DNA from: CAIXPS01 sp034430115
Lineage (GTDB): Bacteria; Chloroflexota; Anaerolineae; J036; Brachytrichaceae
Length of the DNA: 64,000 nucleotides
Direction of reading: 5' to 3'
Assembly (NCBI GenBank): GCA_034430115.1
Contig: DAOUFG010000090.1
Span: forward strand, 1-64,000
Shown here: piece after piece, positions 16,457 to 25,502 of the stretch
Position numbering within the stretch: the first letter of the stretch is position 1
Layout of the letters: each line of letters starts with the position of its first letter
The notes under the pieces: generated by a model
What the model saw: the letters and a program-made list of their open reading frames with translations, nothing else
Database searches by the model: none
Told to the model about the DNA's origin: nothing
Position numbers and translations under genes: made by a program

Positions 16457-17902
16457 TCAGCGAATGAGTAGTGAGTAAACGCCCTCTGCATCAACAGGGA
16501 CAAGACGAAAGCCAATTTTCTCAAGTTGAGTCTCTAAAGGGCTACGGAGTGAATCTACGACAATGAAAGTGGGTGCACTTGAGTTTGACAAGATTTGTAC
16601 CATCTCATCCGTAGTACCGTACTTATTCCAATGGGTCGGCGCAGCATTTTGATCAGCCAGATAGTAATCAATGGTAACAGCAGACCATGCTGGCACCATC
16701 CATGCTGAGCGATTTGTGAGTCCGCCCGTTTGCATGATTGCTGTGGCAATTGCTTTGGCGTTAGAGCGTTCCAAACGATTCAAGTCATCTTTAACGGTGA
16801 ACGCGGCAGATACGATCAATAGGCCGACGAGCCCGCTGGCCAAAGCGATCCCAATGGCATGTAAACGCACATTTTGAGCTATAGCCTTTTCCGCTAGGGC
16901 GAGTGATAACCCCAGAAACAAGGCTCGAATTGGTAGCAGAAACAGGAATTGCCTGGGATGAAAGAAGTAGTGGGTTCGCAAGGTCAATATGATCACTATG
17001 CCTGCACATACTATGTAGACAGCGATGAGGTTGATAAGGAGTCTTTGCACAGGGCTACGTCGTAGGCACGCGAAAATTGCGAACAGGTGGAAGACAATCA
17101 AGCAATAGATATACAGAGATGCTAACAGATTGGTATTAGGGAGGACAGGAGAGAGTTCCAACCCTGACAGGATAGATGATAACTCTGTCGCACCTAATGT
17201 ACTCGTGCCCATCGGGTGAGGGCGAGTGTTCATTGCACCCAGTAGCCAGGGGAGGAATGAGAGCGCAGCACAAACGAGTGCGCTGGTGAACCATATCAGT
17301 CGCCGTGCACGGACTTGTGAGGGAGAAAGAGTATAGATTAGGGCCAAGCCGGCGGCGCATAGTAGCGTTGAATAGACATGTGCATATGCGGTACCCGCGG
17401 CAAGCAAGAGCACGACCAGCCATGTGCCAGGTGTTAACTTTAGCCTCCCTTTTGCCAATAATACTGCTAATGTCAAGGTTGCGGTCCCTAACATCAACCC
17501 CAAAGAATAAAAGCGCACCTCTTGAGCGTAACGAATCGCCAGAGGAGAAATGGTAGCTATGAGGGCGGCCCACTTTCCTGTATGAGGATTTATTACTTGT
17601 GCCACGGCGTAAATGAGGGCAACAGTAATAATGCTCCAACACAAGGGAAGAAATCGTAGAGCCAGCTCAGAATTCCCCACGATGTGAATAGTGAGACAGG
17701 TTAATATGTAATCTAAGGGGGCTGCACCGGAGTGCGTGGAGACAACTTTGAGTATGTCGGTAATGTTAGAGAGGTGCCCCACATTCACTTGTCCAACCTC
17801 ATCGAACCAAAAACTGTAGCTGGTTATATTGATCAACCGGAGGACGAAGGCGAGGAGAAACAGACAAAAGGCTATACTATAAAAGTTGGTTCGCTGCTTC
17901 AT
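16457..17902 (-). CDS. GT-C (family 39/ArnT-like) membrane glycosyltransferase
   Basis: 481 residues with about 11 helices. The first external loop contains YSFWFDEVGQV, the Asp-Glu pair typical of protein-mannosyltransferase and ArnT-type enzymes that use polyprenyl-phosphate sugars. SPLAIRYAQEVRFYSLGLMLG follows, also typical of this family. The C-terminal soluble tail (about residues 390-481) ends in GVYSLLIR. It probably transfers a sugar on the outer face of the membrane. It lies 29 bases upstream of the GT4 gene on the same strand. Confidence 0.85.
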   Translation of the reverse strand: MKQRTNFYSIAFCLFLLAFVLRLINITSYSFWFDEVGQVNVGHLSNITDILKVVSTHSGAAPLDYILTCLTIHIVGNSELALRFLPLCWSIITVALIYAVAQVINPHTGKWAALIATISPLAIRYAQEVRFYSLGLMLGTATLTLAVLLAKGRLKLTPGTWLVVLLLAAGTAYAHVYSTLLCAAGLALIYTLSPSQVRARRLIWFTSALVCAALSFLPWLLGAMNTRPHPMGTSTLGATELSSILSGLELSPVLPNTNLLASLYIYCLIVFHLFAIFACLRRSPVQRLLINLIAVYIVCAGIVIILTLRTHYFFHPRQFLFLLPIRALFLGLSLALAEKAIAQNVRLHAIGIALASGLVGLLIVSAAFTVKDDLNRLERSNAKAIATAIMQTGGLTNRSAWMVPAWSAVTIDYYLADQNAAPTHWNKYGTTDEMVQILSNSSAPTFIVVDSLRSPLETQLEKIGFRLVPVDAEGVYSLLIR

Positions 17903-17942
17903 TGTGTGATTTGGATGGTCGGATGATTGATAGCGGGAACCC

Positions 17943-18848
17943 TCAATAAGAAGTTTTGAATCCGCGCCATATTCCTCGCCAATACGCGTGCATAGCTTCA
18001 GTTTTACCGTGTAGCAGCATTCTTATACTGTAAGCGACAATATACGCAAAGAAAAAAAGCCAAGCAAGAAGAGGAGATGCTTTACTATAGTTCTTTCGGT
18101 AAAAATGTGTGAAACTGGTCCCCGTAAGAAATCTTTCGTGGACACTCCATCTCCCTCCACTTGACGTTGCGACAGCATGATATCCTTTCACATTTGAGCA
18201 CACGTGAATACGAAGTCCATTATGTCTGGCTCGTAGACAAAGGTCCCAATCTTCATAGTACATAAAATAGCTCTCGTCTAACACCCCAATCTTTTGGAAA
18301 GTCGTATAGGGTATGAGTGCTATACAGAAGGTGACAGCATCACAGGCAATAAGGTTTGTTCTTGCGAGAGTGTGTAATGTGTGGTTTTTTTTGAGATGCT
18401 TAATACTAAGATTAAAGTGATGGAGTGTATATCTGTCTGTGTAACTTCCTGTTGACCATATTCGGTTATCAGAGGAAGTATAAATGATGGGAGATATAAT
18501 ATCTGTCTCGCCAGCCAATACAGGTTCAAGTAGCCGGTCAATGGCCCCATCTTCTAAGTATGCATCATTATTAAGAAATAGACATAAGTCGCCACTGCGG
18601 CAGAGGTTTAAAGCTGCATTGCAACCAACAGCAAATCCTCGGTTCGTTGGTAAAGAAATAAGTGTTATGTTGTGCAGTTCTTGTAATAGTTGGATTGATT
18701 CATCTGTGGAACCATTATCAACGACAATCAGTTTTGGTATTATGTCGTTTTTAGCAAAAGAAGTTGCTCTGATGATTCTTCCGACACAGTCGCAGGTTAA
18801 ACGAGGTTGATTCCAATTAATAATAATTACGACAAGATGGATAGACAT
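17943..18848 (-). CDS. Glycosyltransferase family 2 (rhamnosyltransferase-like)
   Basis: 301 residues with a GT-A fold: VVIIINWNQ at the start, VVDNGSTDES, GFAVGCNAALN, FLNNDAYLEDGAIDRL (the DxD-equivalent), and YFMYYEDWDLCLRARHNGL, which is the signature of the rhamnosyl/N-acetylglucosaminyl branch. A C-terminal hydrophobic segment (about 262-282) suggests membrane attachment. The upstream gene's stop ends 2 bases before this ATG, so the two GT2 genes are tightly coupled. The gene is clearly AT-richer than the window average, consistent with recent acquisition. Confidence 0.9.
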   Translation of the reverse strand: MSIHLVVIIINWNQPRLTCDCVGRIIRATSFAKNDIIPKLIVVDNGSTDESIQLLQELHNITLISLPTNRGFAVGCNAALNLCRSGDLCLFLNNDAYLEDGAIDRLLEPVLAGETDIISPIIYTSSDNRIWSTGSYTDRYTLHHFNLSIKHLKKNHTLHTLARTNLIACDAVTFCIALIPYTTFQKIGVLDESYFMYYEDWDLCLRARHNGLRIHVCSNVKGYHAVATSSGGRWSVHERFLTGTSFTHFYRKNYSKASPLLAWLFFFAYIVAYSIRMLLHGKTEAMHAYWRGIWRGFKTSY

Positions 18849-18849
18849 T

Positions 18850-19719
18850 TTAGCTAACAGGAAAACTAATTGAGTGAGTGTTTAGTAATAGCTTATAAAT
18901 CGTATGATACAGAGAAAGTTGAAGAGGTTTTTTCACAAAGGCACGCATAAATGAGTAGCCGGATTGGATTAATAAGTGACGCTTCGCAAAATATATGCCC
19001 TCAGATATAGCGAGTGCAGACTCGATTTCTTTAGGACGTTGAGGTGCTACGGTAAAGGGGAGCCAAGCCTCCCACTTTGTGATGAACTGATGTTCGGCCA
19101 TTTGCCATTGTCTATCATACTTACCTTCTGAAGAATGGCGAATGGGAATATTGCAATCAACGATGACCGGCATCTTTCTTGAATTGAATTGCATAGAGAT
19201 GTCAAGGTCATATAGATGAAATCCCGGAAAGTTGATAGTGTCAAAACGGATAGTATCTAAATTCTCTCGACGCGTGGCCAGGAAAACGCCATCAAGAGCT
19301 ACTGCTGGGTAACGTCCAGAGCGTCGGAAATCTGCTTTCAGAAGGGAAGTGCCGTTTTTAGATTGGTGAATAACACTAGAAAAAGTGAAGTTACGTCCTA
19401 CGGTCCACCATGGAACTGGGTATTTGCTCAAAAGGTTGGATCCCGCCACTCCCACTAAGCCAACGTTCGTACCCTCTAGTAAAACTGACTCAAGCTCTTT
19501 TCCCCAATCTTGCTTAACGAAAAAGATGTCATCGTGGAGAAAACAGCATATTTGCCCGGAGCATTGTGGTATAAGAAAGTTATATGCAGCTCCAAGTCCC
19601 AATTGCCCTTCTTTATTATTCAGAAACTTGACTTCGACAGGTAGCCCACAAGTGGTACTGATATTTTTTATAAGGGCTTCGGGATTGCCATTACGGCTGC
19701 ATACGAGCACGGAGATCAT
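18850..19719 (-). CDS. Glycosyltransferase-like protein (GT2-like family)
   Basis: 289 residues. The N-terminus MISVLVCSRNGN, followed by GLGAAYNFLIPQ and CCFLHDDIFFVKQDWGKEL, matches the Glyco_tranf_2_5-like group, in which HDD replaces the usual DxD. GRYPAVALDGVFLATRRENL and FPGFHLYDLDISMQ fit the acceptor-side motifs of this group. Its ATG (19719) directly abuts the ATG of the divergent gene at 19720, so there is no intergenic DNA, and its promoter must lie inside the neighbour. No ribosome site is visible on this strand. Confidence 0.8.
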   Translation of the reverse strand: MISVLVCSRNGNPEALIKNISTTCGLPVEVKFLNNKEGQLGLGAAYNFLIPQCSGQICCFLHDDIFFVKQDWGKELESVLLEGTNVGLVGVAGSNLLSKYPVPWWTVGRNFTFSSVIHQSKNGTSLLKADFRRSGRYPAVALDGVFLATRRENLDTIRFDTINFPGFHLYDLDISMQFNSRKMPVIVDCNIPIRHSSEGKYDRQWQMAEHQFITKWEAWLPFTVAPQRPKEIESALAISEGIYFAKRHLLIQSGYSFMRAFVKKPLQLSLYHTIYKLLLNTHSISFPVS

Positions 19720-21327
19720 ATGTTTGATAAAAGAGTACTTGTTATAGGATTGGATGGCGCGACTTGGAGAATTTTACAACCCCTGATGCAAAGGGGATAT
19801 CTCCCCAACTTAAGTCAGTTATATCAAGATGGTGCAAGTGGTATATTGAAATCCACTAATCCCCCATTGACTCCTGTTGCATGGACAAGCTGTTTTACTG
19901 GAGTCAATCCTGGTAAGCATGGAGTGTTCGGATTCTATCAGTGTCGTAGACCTGAGCAGGGGTTTATGCTCAATAATGCTGACATGGTCAAGTCCCCACA
20001 ACTGTGGGACTATCTAAATGGCACAGGGAAAAAGGTGGCAATTTACAACGTGCCAATGACTTTTCCGGTACATGAGGTAGATGGAGTCCTTGTCGCAGGT
20101 TTCGATACACCTAGTAATCAGTCTGAATATACATACCCATCGTCTCTAAAAGTGCTGTTAGAGGATAAAGGGTACAAGATCGATCTATTCATTAAAAGGC
20201 GCGGGAGAGATTACATTTCCGATGCTGGCCGTGAAAAATTGGCACGAGACTTGGCGGACCTTGTGGTAAAGCGATCCAAGATATGTATGGATATTACTCG
20301 CAATGTTGGCGTTCCAGATTTGACAGTAATTGTTTATGAAACGCCGGATCGTATTCAGCACTATATGTGGGATGCTATTGACAATATCATTGGCGGCAAA
20401 TCACAGCTAAATGAACTCGATCTACAGGTGCTCAATTGTTACAAGGCGTTGGATATAGCAATTGGCCAATGGTTGGAATTAGTAAATCCTACGCAAGTGG
20501 TAGTTGTTTCCGATCATGGCTTCCAGAAACTCGACAACGAATTTTTGATAAACCGCTGGCTGATTGATCACAGCTATATGGTTGCAAAGGAGAAGGGGAA
20601 AACTCGGATCAAGGGACATGTGCGTCGTATCCTAAAGAGCATTTTTGTGTATTTGGCGGATAGAGTTGAGGTCCTCGGACAGGTTCGCAAAAAGCGTTTT
20701 CTTCTTAATAGAGGAATGACTGCACAAGTGGACTGGGGCCGCACCGTTGCATATGCTGGAGAAGCATCAGAAAATTCCATTTATATATTGCCTGAAAAAG
20801 TAAAGGTGTTAACAGATAGCATAAAAAAAGCCTTACTAGAGGAGGTCGATGGAAATGGTAAGCCTATACTTGAAGCAGTAAAAGTAAAAGATGTAGCCTA
20901 TGAAGGTACAGAAACAGATAATGCCCCAGATCTTATTTTAAATTTTGCACCGGGATTTGAGTCATCGACCGTTTTATCTGATCGGCAAAGAGGATATTTT
21001 AAGAAGGTTGATCATAAAGGATCTGGTTGCCACGCTCCTGATGGCATCGTGCTCTTATGGGGAGAGGGCATTCATTCTTGTGATTCTCTTGATTCTCAAA
21101 TAGCCGACATTGCACCTACCATTCTTTACTTGCTCGATGAACCAATCAGCGAATTCATGGATGGTCATGTAATTGAGCGCGCGCTGACCAAAGAATGGTC
21201 AGCAGCACATCCTTGTCGCTATACCAAGGATATGGATCGATTTAGTGGTAGGCAGCCAACTAACTATAGTGATGCAGACTCAGAAGAAGTCACGAAGCGG
21301 CTAGCCGACCTTGGGTATTTGGATTGA
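19720..21327 (+). CDS. Alkaline-phosphatase-superfamily protein (type I phosphodiesterase/nucleotide pyrophosphatase-like)
   Basis: 535 residues. The N-terminal metal site VIGLDGATW, the nucleophile region PLTPVAWTSCFTG followed by NPGKHGVFGFY, the second metal site TPDRIQHYMWD (Asp, His) and VVSDHGFQ are all present, so it is probably catalytically competent. No signal peptide is apparent. The residues match the phosphodiesterase/sulfatase clan, which hydrolyses phosphate or sulfate esters or transfers phospho groups. Position among glycosyltransferases suggests a nucleotide-sugar or glycan phospho-group substrate (inference). GGAG at 19711-19714 serves the ATG at 19720. A close relative starts 4 bases after its stop. 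Confidence 0.85.
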   Translation: MFDKRVLVIGLDGATWRILQPLMQRGYLPNLSQLYQDGASGILKSTNPPLTPVAWTSCFTGVNPGKHGVFGFYQCRRPEQGFMLNNADMVKSPQLWDYLNGTGKKVAIYNVPMTFPVHEVDGVLVAGFDTPSNQSEYTYPSSLKVLLEDKGYKIDLFIKRRGRDYISDAGREKLARDLADLVVKRSKICMDITRNVGVPDLTVIVYETPDRIQHYMWDAIDNIIGGKSQLNELDLQVLNCYKALDIAIGQWLELVNPTQVVVVSDHGFQKLDNEFLINRWLIDHSYMVAKEKGKTRIKGHVRRILKSIFVYLADRVEVLGQVRKKRFLLNRGMTAQVDWGRTVAYAGEASENSIYILPEKVKVLTDSIKKALLEEVDGNGKPILEAVKVKDVAYEGTETDNAPDLILNFAPGFESSTVLSDRQRGYFKKVDHKGSGCHAPDGIVLLWGEGIHSCDSLDSQIADIAPTILYLLDEPISEFMDGHVIERALTKEWSAAHPCRYTKDMDRFSGRQPTNYSDADSEEVTKRLADLGYLD

Positions 21328-21331
21328 GAAA

Positions 21332-23011
21332 ATGGAAACTAATCGGTTATTGATAATTGGTCTTGACGGGGCTACATTTGAGTATATAGATCCTTTGATT
21401 GAGAAAGGTGTTTTGCCGAACATCGCTCGCTTAATTGATACAGGCGCGAGGGCAAGGTTAAGGTCCGTGTTACATCCCTATACGGCACAAGCATGGACTA
21501 CTATGTGTACTGGCCAAAACGCCGGAAGACATGGCATTTTTGACTTTTGGGAACGCAATTTCGATAGTTATTCTTTCCGTATCCCTATACCGCAACGCCG
21601 TGCAGTACCGGCATTATGGGAGTATGTGAATGCACTTGGATTTCCCTCGGTCGTGGTGAATGTGCCAATGACATATCCGCCGGATCCGGTCAATGGTGTG
21701 TTTGTATCAGGACGCGAGGTGCCTGGTTATCAATGCGAATACACCTATCCTCCTGAAGTTAAAGCCCGTATTCAAGATATTTGTAATGGCAGGTATGTCA
21801 TTGTCCCTGATGACTGGATGTGGGTGAAACGCAAAGAGCCAGAGCGTGCCCTGGATTCTATCTTGGAAGAAATTCGGATCCGCTTTAAGGTGGCATTGGA
21901 ATTGCTGAATTCTTCAGATTGGTTATTTGCAATGTTTGTGGTTGCTGCTACAGATAGTGTCAATCATTTCTTTGCCAAATACTATGACACTCATTATCCA
22001 GACTATCAGGAGACCGCATCTACCCGACTAAAAAATGCGATAGCACTTGTTTATGAGGTTATTGACCGCGAAATAGGACAACTGTTGTCGTCTCTGCCTT
22101 CTAACTTGAATGTGATGCTGGTTTCTGATCATGGCTCGGGGAGTGAGAGCGATGTCATGATTCATTTAAATGGGTGGCTTGCTGAACAAGGCCTGTTGAC
22201 TTTTAATGAGAGTGCATCTCAGTCGGCTTTGCTGGGTTGGGCTATTGCACAAGTGCGTGAGCTATCTGAGTATTTGCCATATCAGACGCTGACCTGGTTG
22301 AGAAGTAAGTTGGCGAAAAATCTACGCAGTAGGCTTAGCCAGGAATCATTATTTAGCGATTTAAATTGGCAACAGACGAAGGCTTTTTCAGAGGAGCGTA
22401 GAGGAAACATCTGGTTAAACGTTCGAGGTAGGGATCCTCAAGGTATTGTTAGTTCGAAGACGGAATATGAGGATATCGTTGGTCATATCAAGAATGAATT
22501 ACCAAAGTTGGCTAATCCGATGACGGGAGAGCATATCATTCACCATGTATGGCACCGAGATGAATTATTCAAAGGGGCATACGTGGAACGTTTTCCTGAT
22601 ATCATCGTAGAAGCAACTATTCCAGATCTATTTCATCGTAGAATTACCCCTGGGAAATCTTTACCCATTGAATTAGCTGATAAACGTGAATTGCATCGAT
22701 TTACTACAAGTGGAGCCCACAGGCATGAGGGTATCCTGATTTTAAATGGCCCTAATATCCAGCCGGGAAGTTCATTTTGCGAGGCCAATTTGTTAGATGT
22801 GTGCGCAAATGCTTTGTGCTTGATGGGATTACCAATTAACACATCATTGGAAGGAAAATTATGGGAAACAGCATTTACGACTAATGTAACGCCACAGTAT
22901 AGTGATGTCGGTTTGGTGAGTGATGAGAGAGGGTCAAGCACACAGAGTGCAACGGATAAAGATAATAAAGCAATTGAGGAAAGATTAGCAGGTTTAGGCT
23001 ACTTAGATTGA
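21332..23011 (+). CDS. Alkaline-phosphatase-superfamily protein, second copy
   Basis: 559 residues. It is paralogous to the preceding gene: LLIIGLDGATFEYIDPLI, HPYTAQAWTTMCTG with QNAGRHGIFDFW, ATDSVNHFFAKYYD, and MLVSDHGSGSESD. Both proteins end in the same tail (LAGLGYLD here, LADLGYLD in the first), pointing to a tandem duplication followed by divergence. I place the start at ATG 21332, 4 bases after the upstream stop; the open frame reaches back to 21311 inside that gene. A strong palindromic terminator follows at 23037-23078. Confidence 0.85.
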   Translation: METNRLLIIGLDGATFEYIDPLIEKGVLPNIARLIDTGARARLRSVLHPYTAQAWTTMCTGQNAGRHGIFDFWERNFDSYSFRIPIPQRRAVPALWEYVNALGFPSVVVNVPMTYPPDPVNGVFVSGREVPGYQCEYTYPPEVKARIQDICNGRYVIVPDDWMWVKRKEPERALDSILEEIRIRFKVALELLNSSDWLFAMFVVAATDSVNHFFAKYYDTHYPDYQETASTRLKNAIALVYEVIDREIGQLLSSLPSNLNVMLVSDHGSGSESDVMIHLNGWLAEQGLLTFNESASQSALLGWAIAQVRELSEYLPYQTLTWLRSKLAKNLRSRLSQESLFSDLNWQQTKAFSEERRGNIWLNVRGRDPQGIVSSKTEYEDIVGHIKNELPKLANPMTGEHIIHHVWHRDELFKGAYVERFPDIIVEATIPDLFHRRITPGKSLPIELADKRELHRFTTSGAHRHEGILILNGPNIQPGSSFCEANLLDVCANALCLMGLPINTSLEGKLWETAFTTNVTPQYSDVGLVSDERGSSTQSATDKDNKAIEERLAGLGYLD

Positions 23012-23036
23012 CCACAAAATAAGTTGGGTGTTACGA

Positions 23037-23078
23037 GTCAAATAAAAATGAGGGGAATTCCCCTCATTTTTATTTGAC
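23037..23078. terminator. Bidirectional terminator, 42-bp perfect palindrome
   Basis: Perfect inverted repeat with 21-base arms meeting at the GAATTC centre. Each arm reads GTCAAATAAAAATG followed by AGGGGAA, so the GC-rich core (GAGGGG/CCCCTC) is flanked by A- and T-tracts on both sides. It lies between the convergent genes ending at 23011 (+) and 23100 (-), and should act as an intrinsic terminator on both strands. Confidence 0.9.
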
Positions 23079-23099
23079 AGACTTATTTGTCGTGTAAGG

Positions 23100-24677
23100 T
23101 TATCTGGTGAACCCGTTATAACTATCAAAAGAAACTATGTTTGTTGACGTTTGCGCAGGGTTCCCATCCGACGATGATATGCCGTCAACAAGCACTGCAA
23201 TTGGTTGATCAGCAGCAATTACCATTGAGCCATTGAAGCCAGAACCAACTTTGCTATCGAGCAATGCAGTTGTTGCTAAATCTCCTCCGCTCTTCATGTT
23301 GATAGATGCTACTGCACCAGGAGCTATCACTTTGCTTGCTCCGATATCAACAGCTGGTTTCAGAACACCTTGCAAGGTCCCTGATGAGTTGTAGAAGCTG
23401 ATAACCACAGTGGCGTTAACTTGACCAAGATTGGCGATGTTAATTCTGCTCCAATCTGTAGAAGCGGTGCCGTTTGCGGACCGCATTGCATGAGGAACAA
23501 AGCCCATCTCATCGGTTGCGCCATCGGTGTTTACCAGATTGAAGATGTCGCCTTGATCATTAAACTCTTGTTTAATAGTCGTAAATCCAACGATTGGGAT
23601 GTCGCTTGTAATACTCACTGTGCCAGCATACGTAACACTGCCGGAGGCGATAGATCCTCCGAGTGCCGCCATTGCGGACCCTGACACCACGGGACTGCAC
23701 GCAGCACAACCGGTATCTTTTGCATTGATACCTACAGCATTATGCGCGCCAATCGTGGTGGTAATGGTCATTGAGATTCCACCCGTTGCCTTGTTGACAA
23801 AGTCAACTCTGACGTTCGCTTCGCTGTCATTGGGGTTTTGCAAAGTGAGTATTCCGTGCTCTTGCCAAGCGCCATACTGGTAGCGACGCGGGTAGGCAAC
23901 GGAGATGAATTGTGTGCCAGGGGTGCTAGTAGACTCTGTTTGGGCCGAATACTTGAGGAATTGTGTAGATAAAGCTGCCGCAATGGGGCTAGTAGACGTC
24001 ACTATTGCTGAACCGGTCCAAGCGCCTGTGGATGGCAGACTATTTAATGCAAGTAGATCGGGCGTTGTTCCGCCTGGGACGCCCAAATCATATGTGTGGC
24101 TAGAGAAACCGGGGATTGTCTCGATTGAGACATAATCCGGAGATGCAGCACCGCGCTTCTGCCAGCTCGTATATGTAGTTATGGCAGAGGAAGTGGTGTT
24201 TTGAACTGTGAGCTGGCCTCTTTCACCATTGGTTGCTCCATTGATTACTATACCAGGGATGTATTGACTGGTAGACCCGATATTAAATGCCCCATAGGCA
24301 TCCCGTTCATATTGATCGACTAGTCCAGATGCGCCTGGAATGTCAGTCCACACGGTTTCAGCCGCAGCGACAATATCTTGGTCAGAGCTAACAACGACAG
24401 ACCCCTTCCAGCCAGATCCCAAACCGCTTGCAGATGCTAAGAACTCTGCAGTAGCTCCTGAGTTAACAGTAACACTCCGTGTAGCATCAACGCTGCCCGA
24501 TGGCCCATAATATTGAGCAACTACAGTTGCCATTGTTGAAGAGACATCTTGTACATAAAAATTAGTTGCCCCATTTCCTGAGCCAGGTCCACCAGCAAAT
24601 GCAGGAACAGCTCCCGCGCCGATAGCCAGCGCTGTGGCCACTAAAGAGCACAAACTTTTTGGTGCTAGGCTTTTCAT
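23100..24677 (-). CDS. Secreted beta-rich repeat protein of unknown function
   Basis: 525 residues with a clear signal peptide (MKSLAPKSLCSLVATALAIG, cleavage near AFA-GG). The mature part is Ser/Thr/Gly/Ala-rich and looks like repeated beta-sandwich modules of about 120-140 residues. Each has a VQN/LQNPND-type start (for example GQLTVQNTTSSAITTY, GILTLQNPNDSEANVRV, INIANLGQVNATVVISF) and an end of the form GSxVVSSDQDIVA / GSMVIAADQPIAV. Such modules occur in secreted proteins of Chloroflexota and actinobacteria, with no defined activity. No sortase or anchor motif is seen. GGGAGG is 4 bases before the ATG. Its upstream region is cut off from the rest of the leftward genes by the IS630 element. 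Confidence 0.7.
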   Translation of the reverse strand: MKSLAPKSLCSLVATALAIGAGAVPAFAGGPGSGNGATNFYVQDVSSTMATVVAQYYGPSGSVDATRSVTVNSGATAEFLASASGLGSGWKGSVVVSSDQDIVAAAETVWTDIPGASGLVDQYERDAYGAFNIGSTSQYIPGIVINGATNGERGQLTVQNTTSSAITTYTSWQKRGAASPDYVSIETIPGFSSHTYDLGVPGGTTPDLLALNSLPSTGAWTGSAIVTSTSPIAAALSTQFLKYSAQTESTSTPGTQFISVAYPRRYQYGAWQEHGILTLQNPNDSEANVRVDFVNKATGGISMTITTTIGAHNAVGINAKDTGCAACSPVVSGSAMAALGGSIASGSVTYAGTVSITSDIPIVGFTTIKQEFNDQGDIFNLVNTDGATDEMGFVPHAMRSANGTASTDWSRINIANLGQVNATVVISFYNSSGTLQGVLKPAVDIGASKVIAPGAVASINMKSGGDLATTALLDSKVGSGFNGSMVIAADQPIAVLVDGISSSDGNPAQTSTNIVSFDSYNGFTR

Positions 24678-24782
24678 ATTCCTCCCAATGCAATTAGCAA
24701 ATCCATGAATGATTGATACGATACCTATAAACCAGGATCTGAGTTTTGTCTCTACTACTAATGGGTAGTCATGAAGGGTTAA

Positions 24783-25502
24783 CTAGTGGGTCATCTGGAT
24801 ATAGGATAGCGATTGCTGAGTGATGGCCCCCGAGCCACCCAAACGATGAGCATGGCGTCGAGCACGCGCACGATCCCGGCGGGCCTTGCGTTTGCCGCCC
24901 CACACGAATGGTGTCGGGCAACGATTCCAGCCCCGCACTGTCGCTTCCAGCGCCTGAATGGTTTGTTCAGAAGAGTGCGGGTACATTCCCGCCAGAGCTC
25001 GCCGCACGATAATGCGTTGGACCGATTCGGCCATGTCGAGCCAGGAGCCACTTAAGGGCGTGTAGAGCGGCATCACGCCGTGCGCCACAAGCCACACGAC
25101 AAGCGCAGGCGTCTTGTGCCCACTCAGGTCGTCGAGGATCAACAACAGCCGCAAGGGAGGAAGTTCCTCAGGCAAGGTGAACTTAATGCTCAGGTCCGCC
25201 TGCCAGAATTCCCAGCACGCACGATTCGTCTCAGCAGCCATATGGACAGGCTCAGGCAATGTGACCAGCACAGCGGCGAGTTCACTCTCCAGCCATGGAT
25301 AGAGAACCGCGTTCGTGCTATGCGTCACTCCCTTGGCCCGCAGTTCGCCGGTCGCGGGATGAAACAACGTGAGTAACTTGGCCGTATCGCCACGCATATA
25401 TTCATGCGGCTGACAGGCTGGTCGCCCTGCTTCGCACCAGCCTTGACCCGGCTGCGGCACCGCTTGATAGGGCCCCGCCTCATCCTCTACCCATACCGGC
25501 AC
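24783..25502 (-). CDS. IS630-family transposase, downstream frame (DDE catalytic part)
   Basis: 239 residues from the internal GTG, and longer if entered by frameshift at the A7 run near 25541. Catalytic-core signatures: VWVEDEAGPYQAVPQ (first Asp), LLLILDDLSGHKTPALVVWL (second Asp) and LYTPLSGSWLDMAESVQRI (final Glu). The reading frame runs through the terminal inverted repeat, encoding QMTH from it. Its TAG stop (24783-24785) is formed by the CTAG target flank, so the element carries no stop of its own. Confidence 0.85.
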   Translation of the reverse strand: MPVWVEDEAGPYQAVPQPGQGWCEAGRPACQPHEYMRGDTAKLLTLFHPATGELRAKGVTHSTNAVLYPWLESELAAVLVTLPEPVHMAAETNRACWEFWQADLSIKFTLPEELPPLRLLLILDDLSGHKTPALVVWLVAHGVMPLYTPLSGSWLDMAESVQRIIVRRALAGMYPHSSEQTIQALEATVRGWNRCPTPFVWGGKRKARRDRARARRHAHRLGGSGAITQQSLSYIQMTH

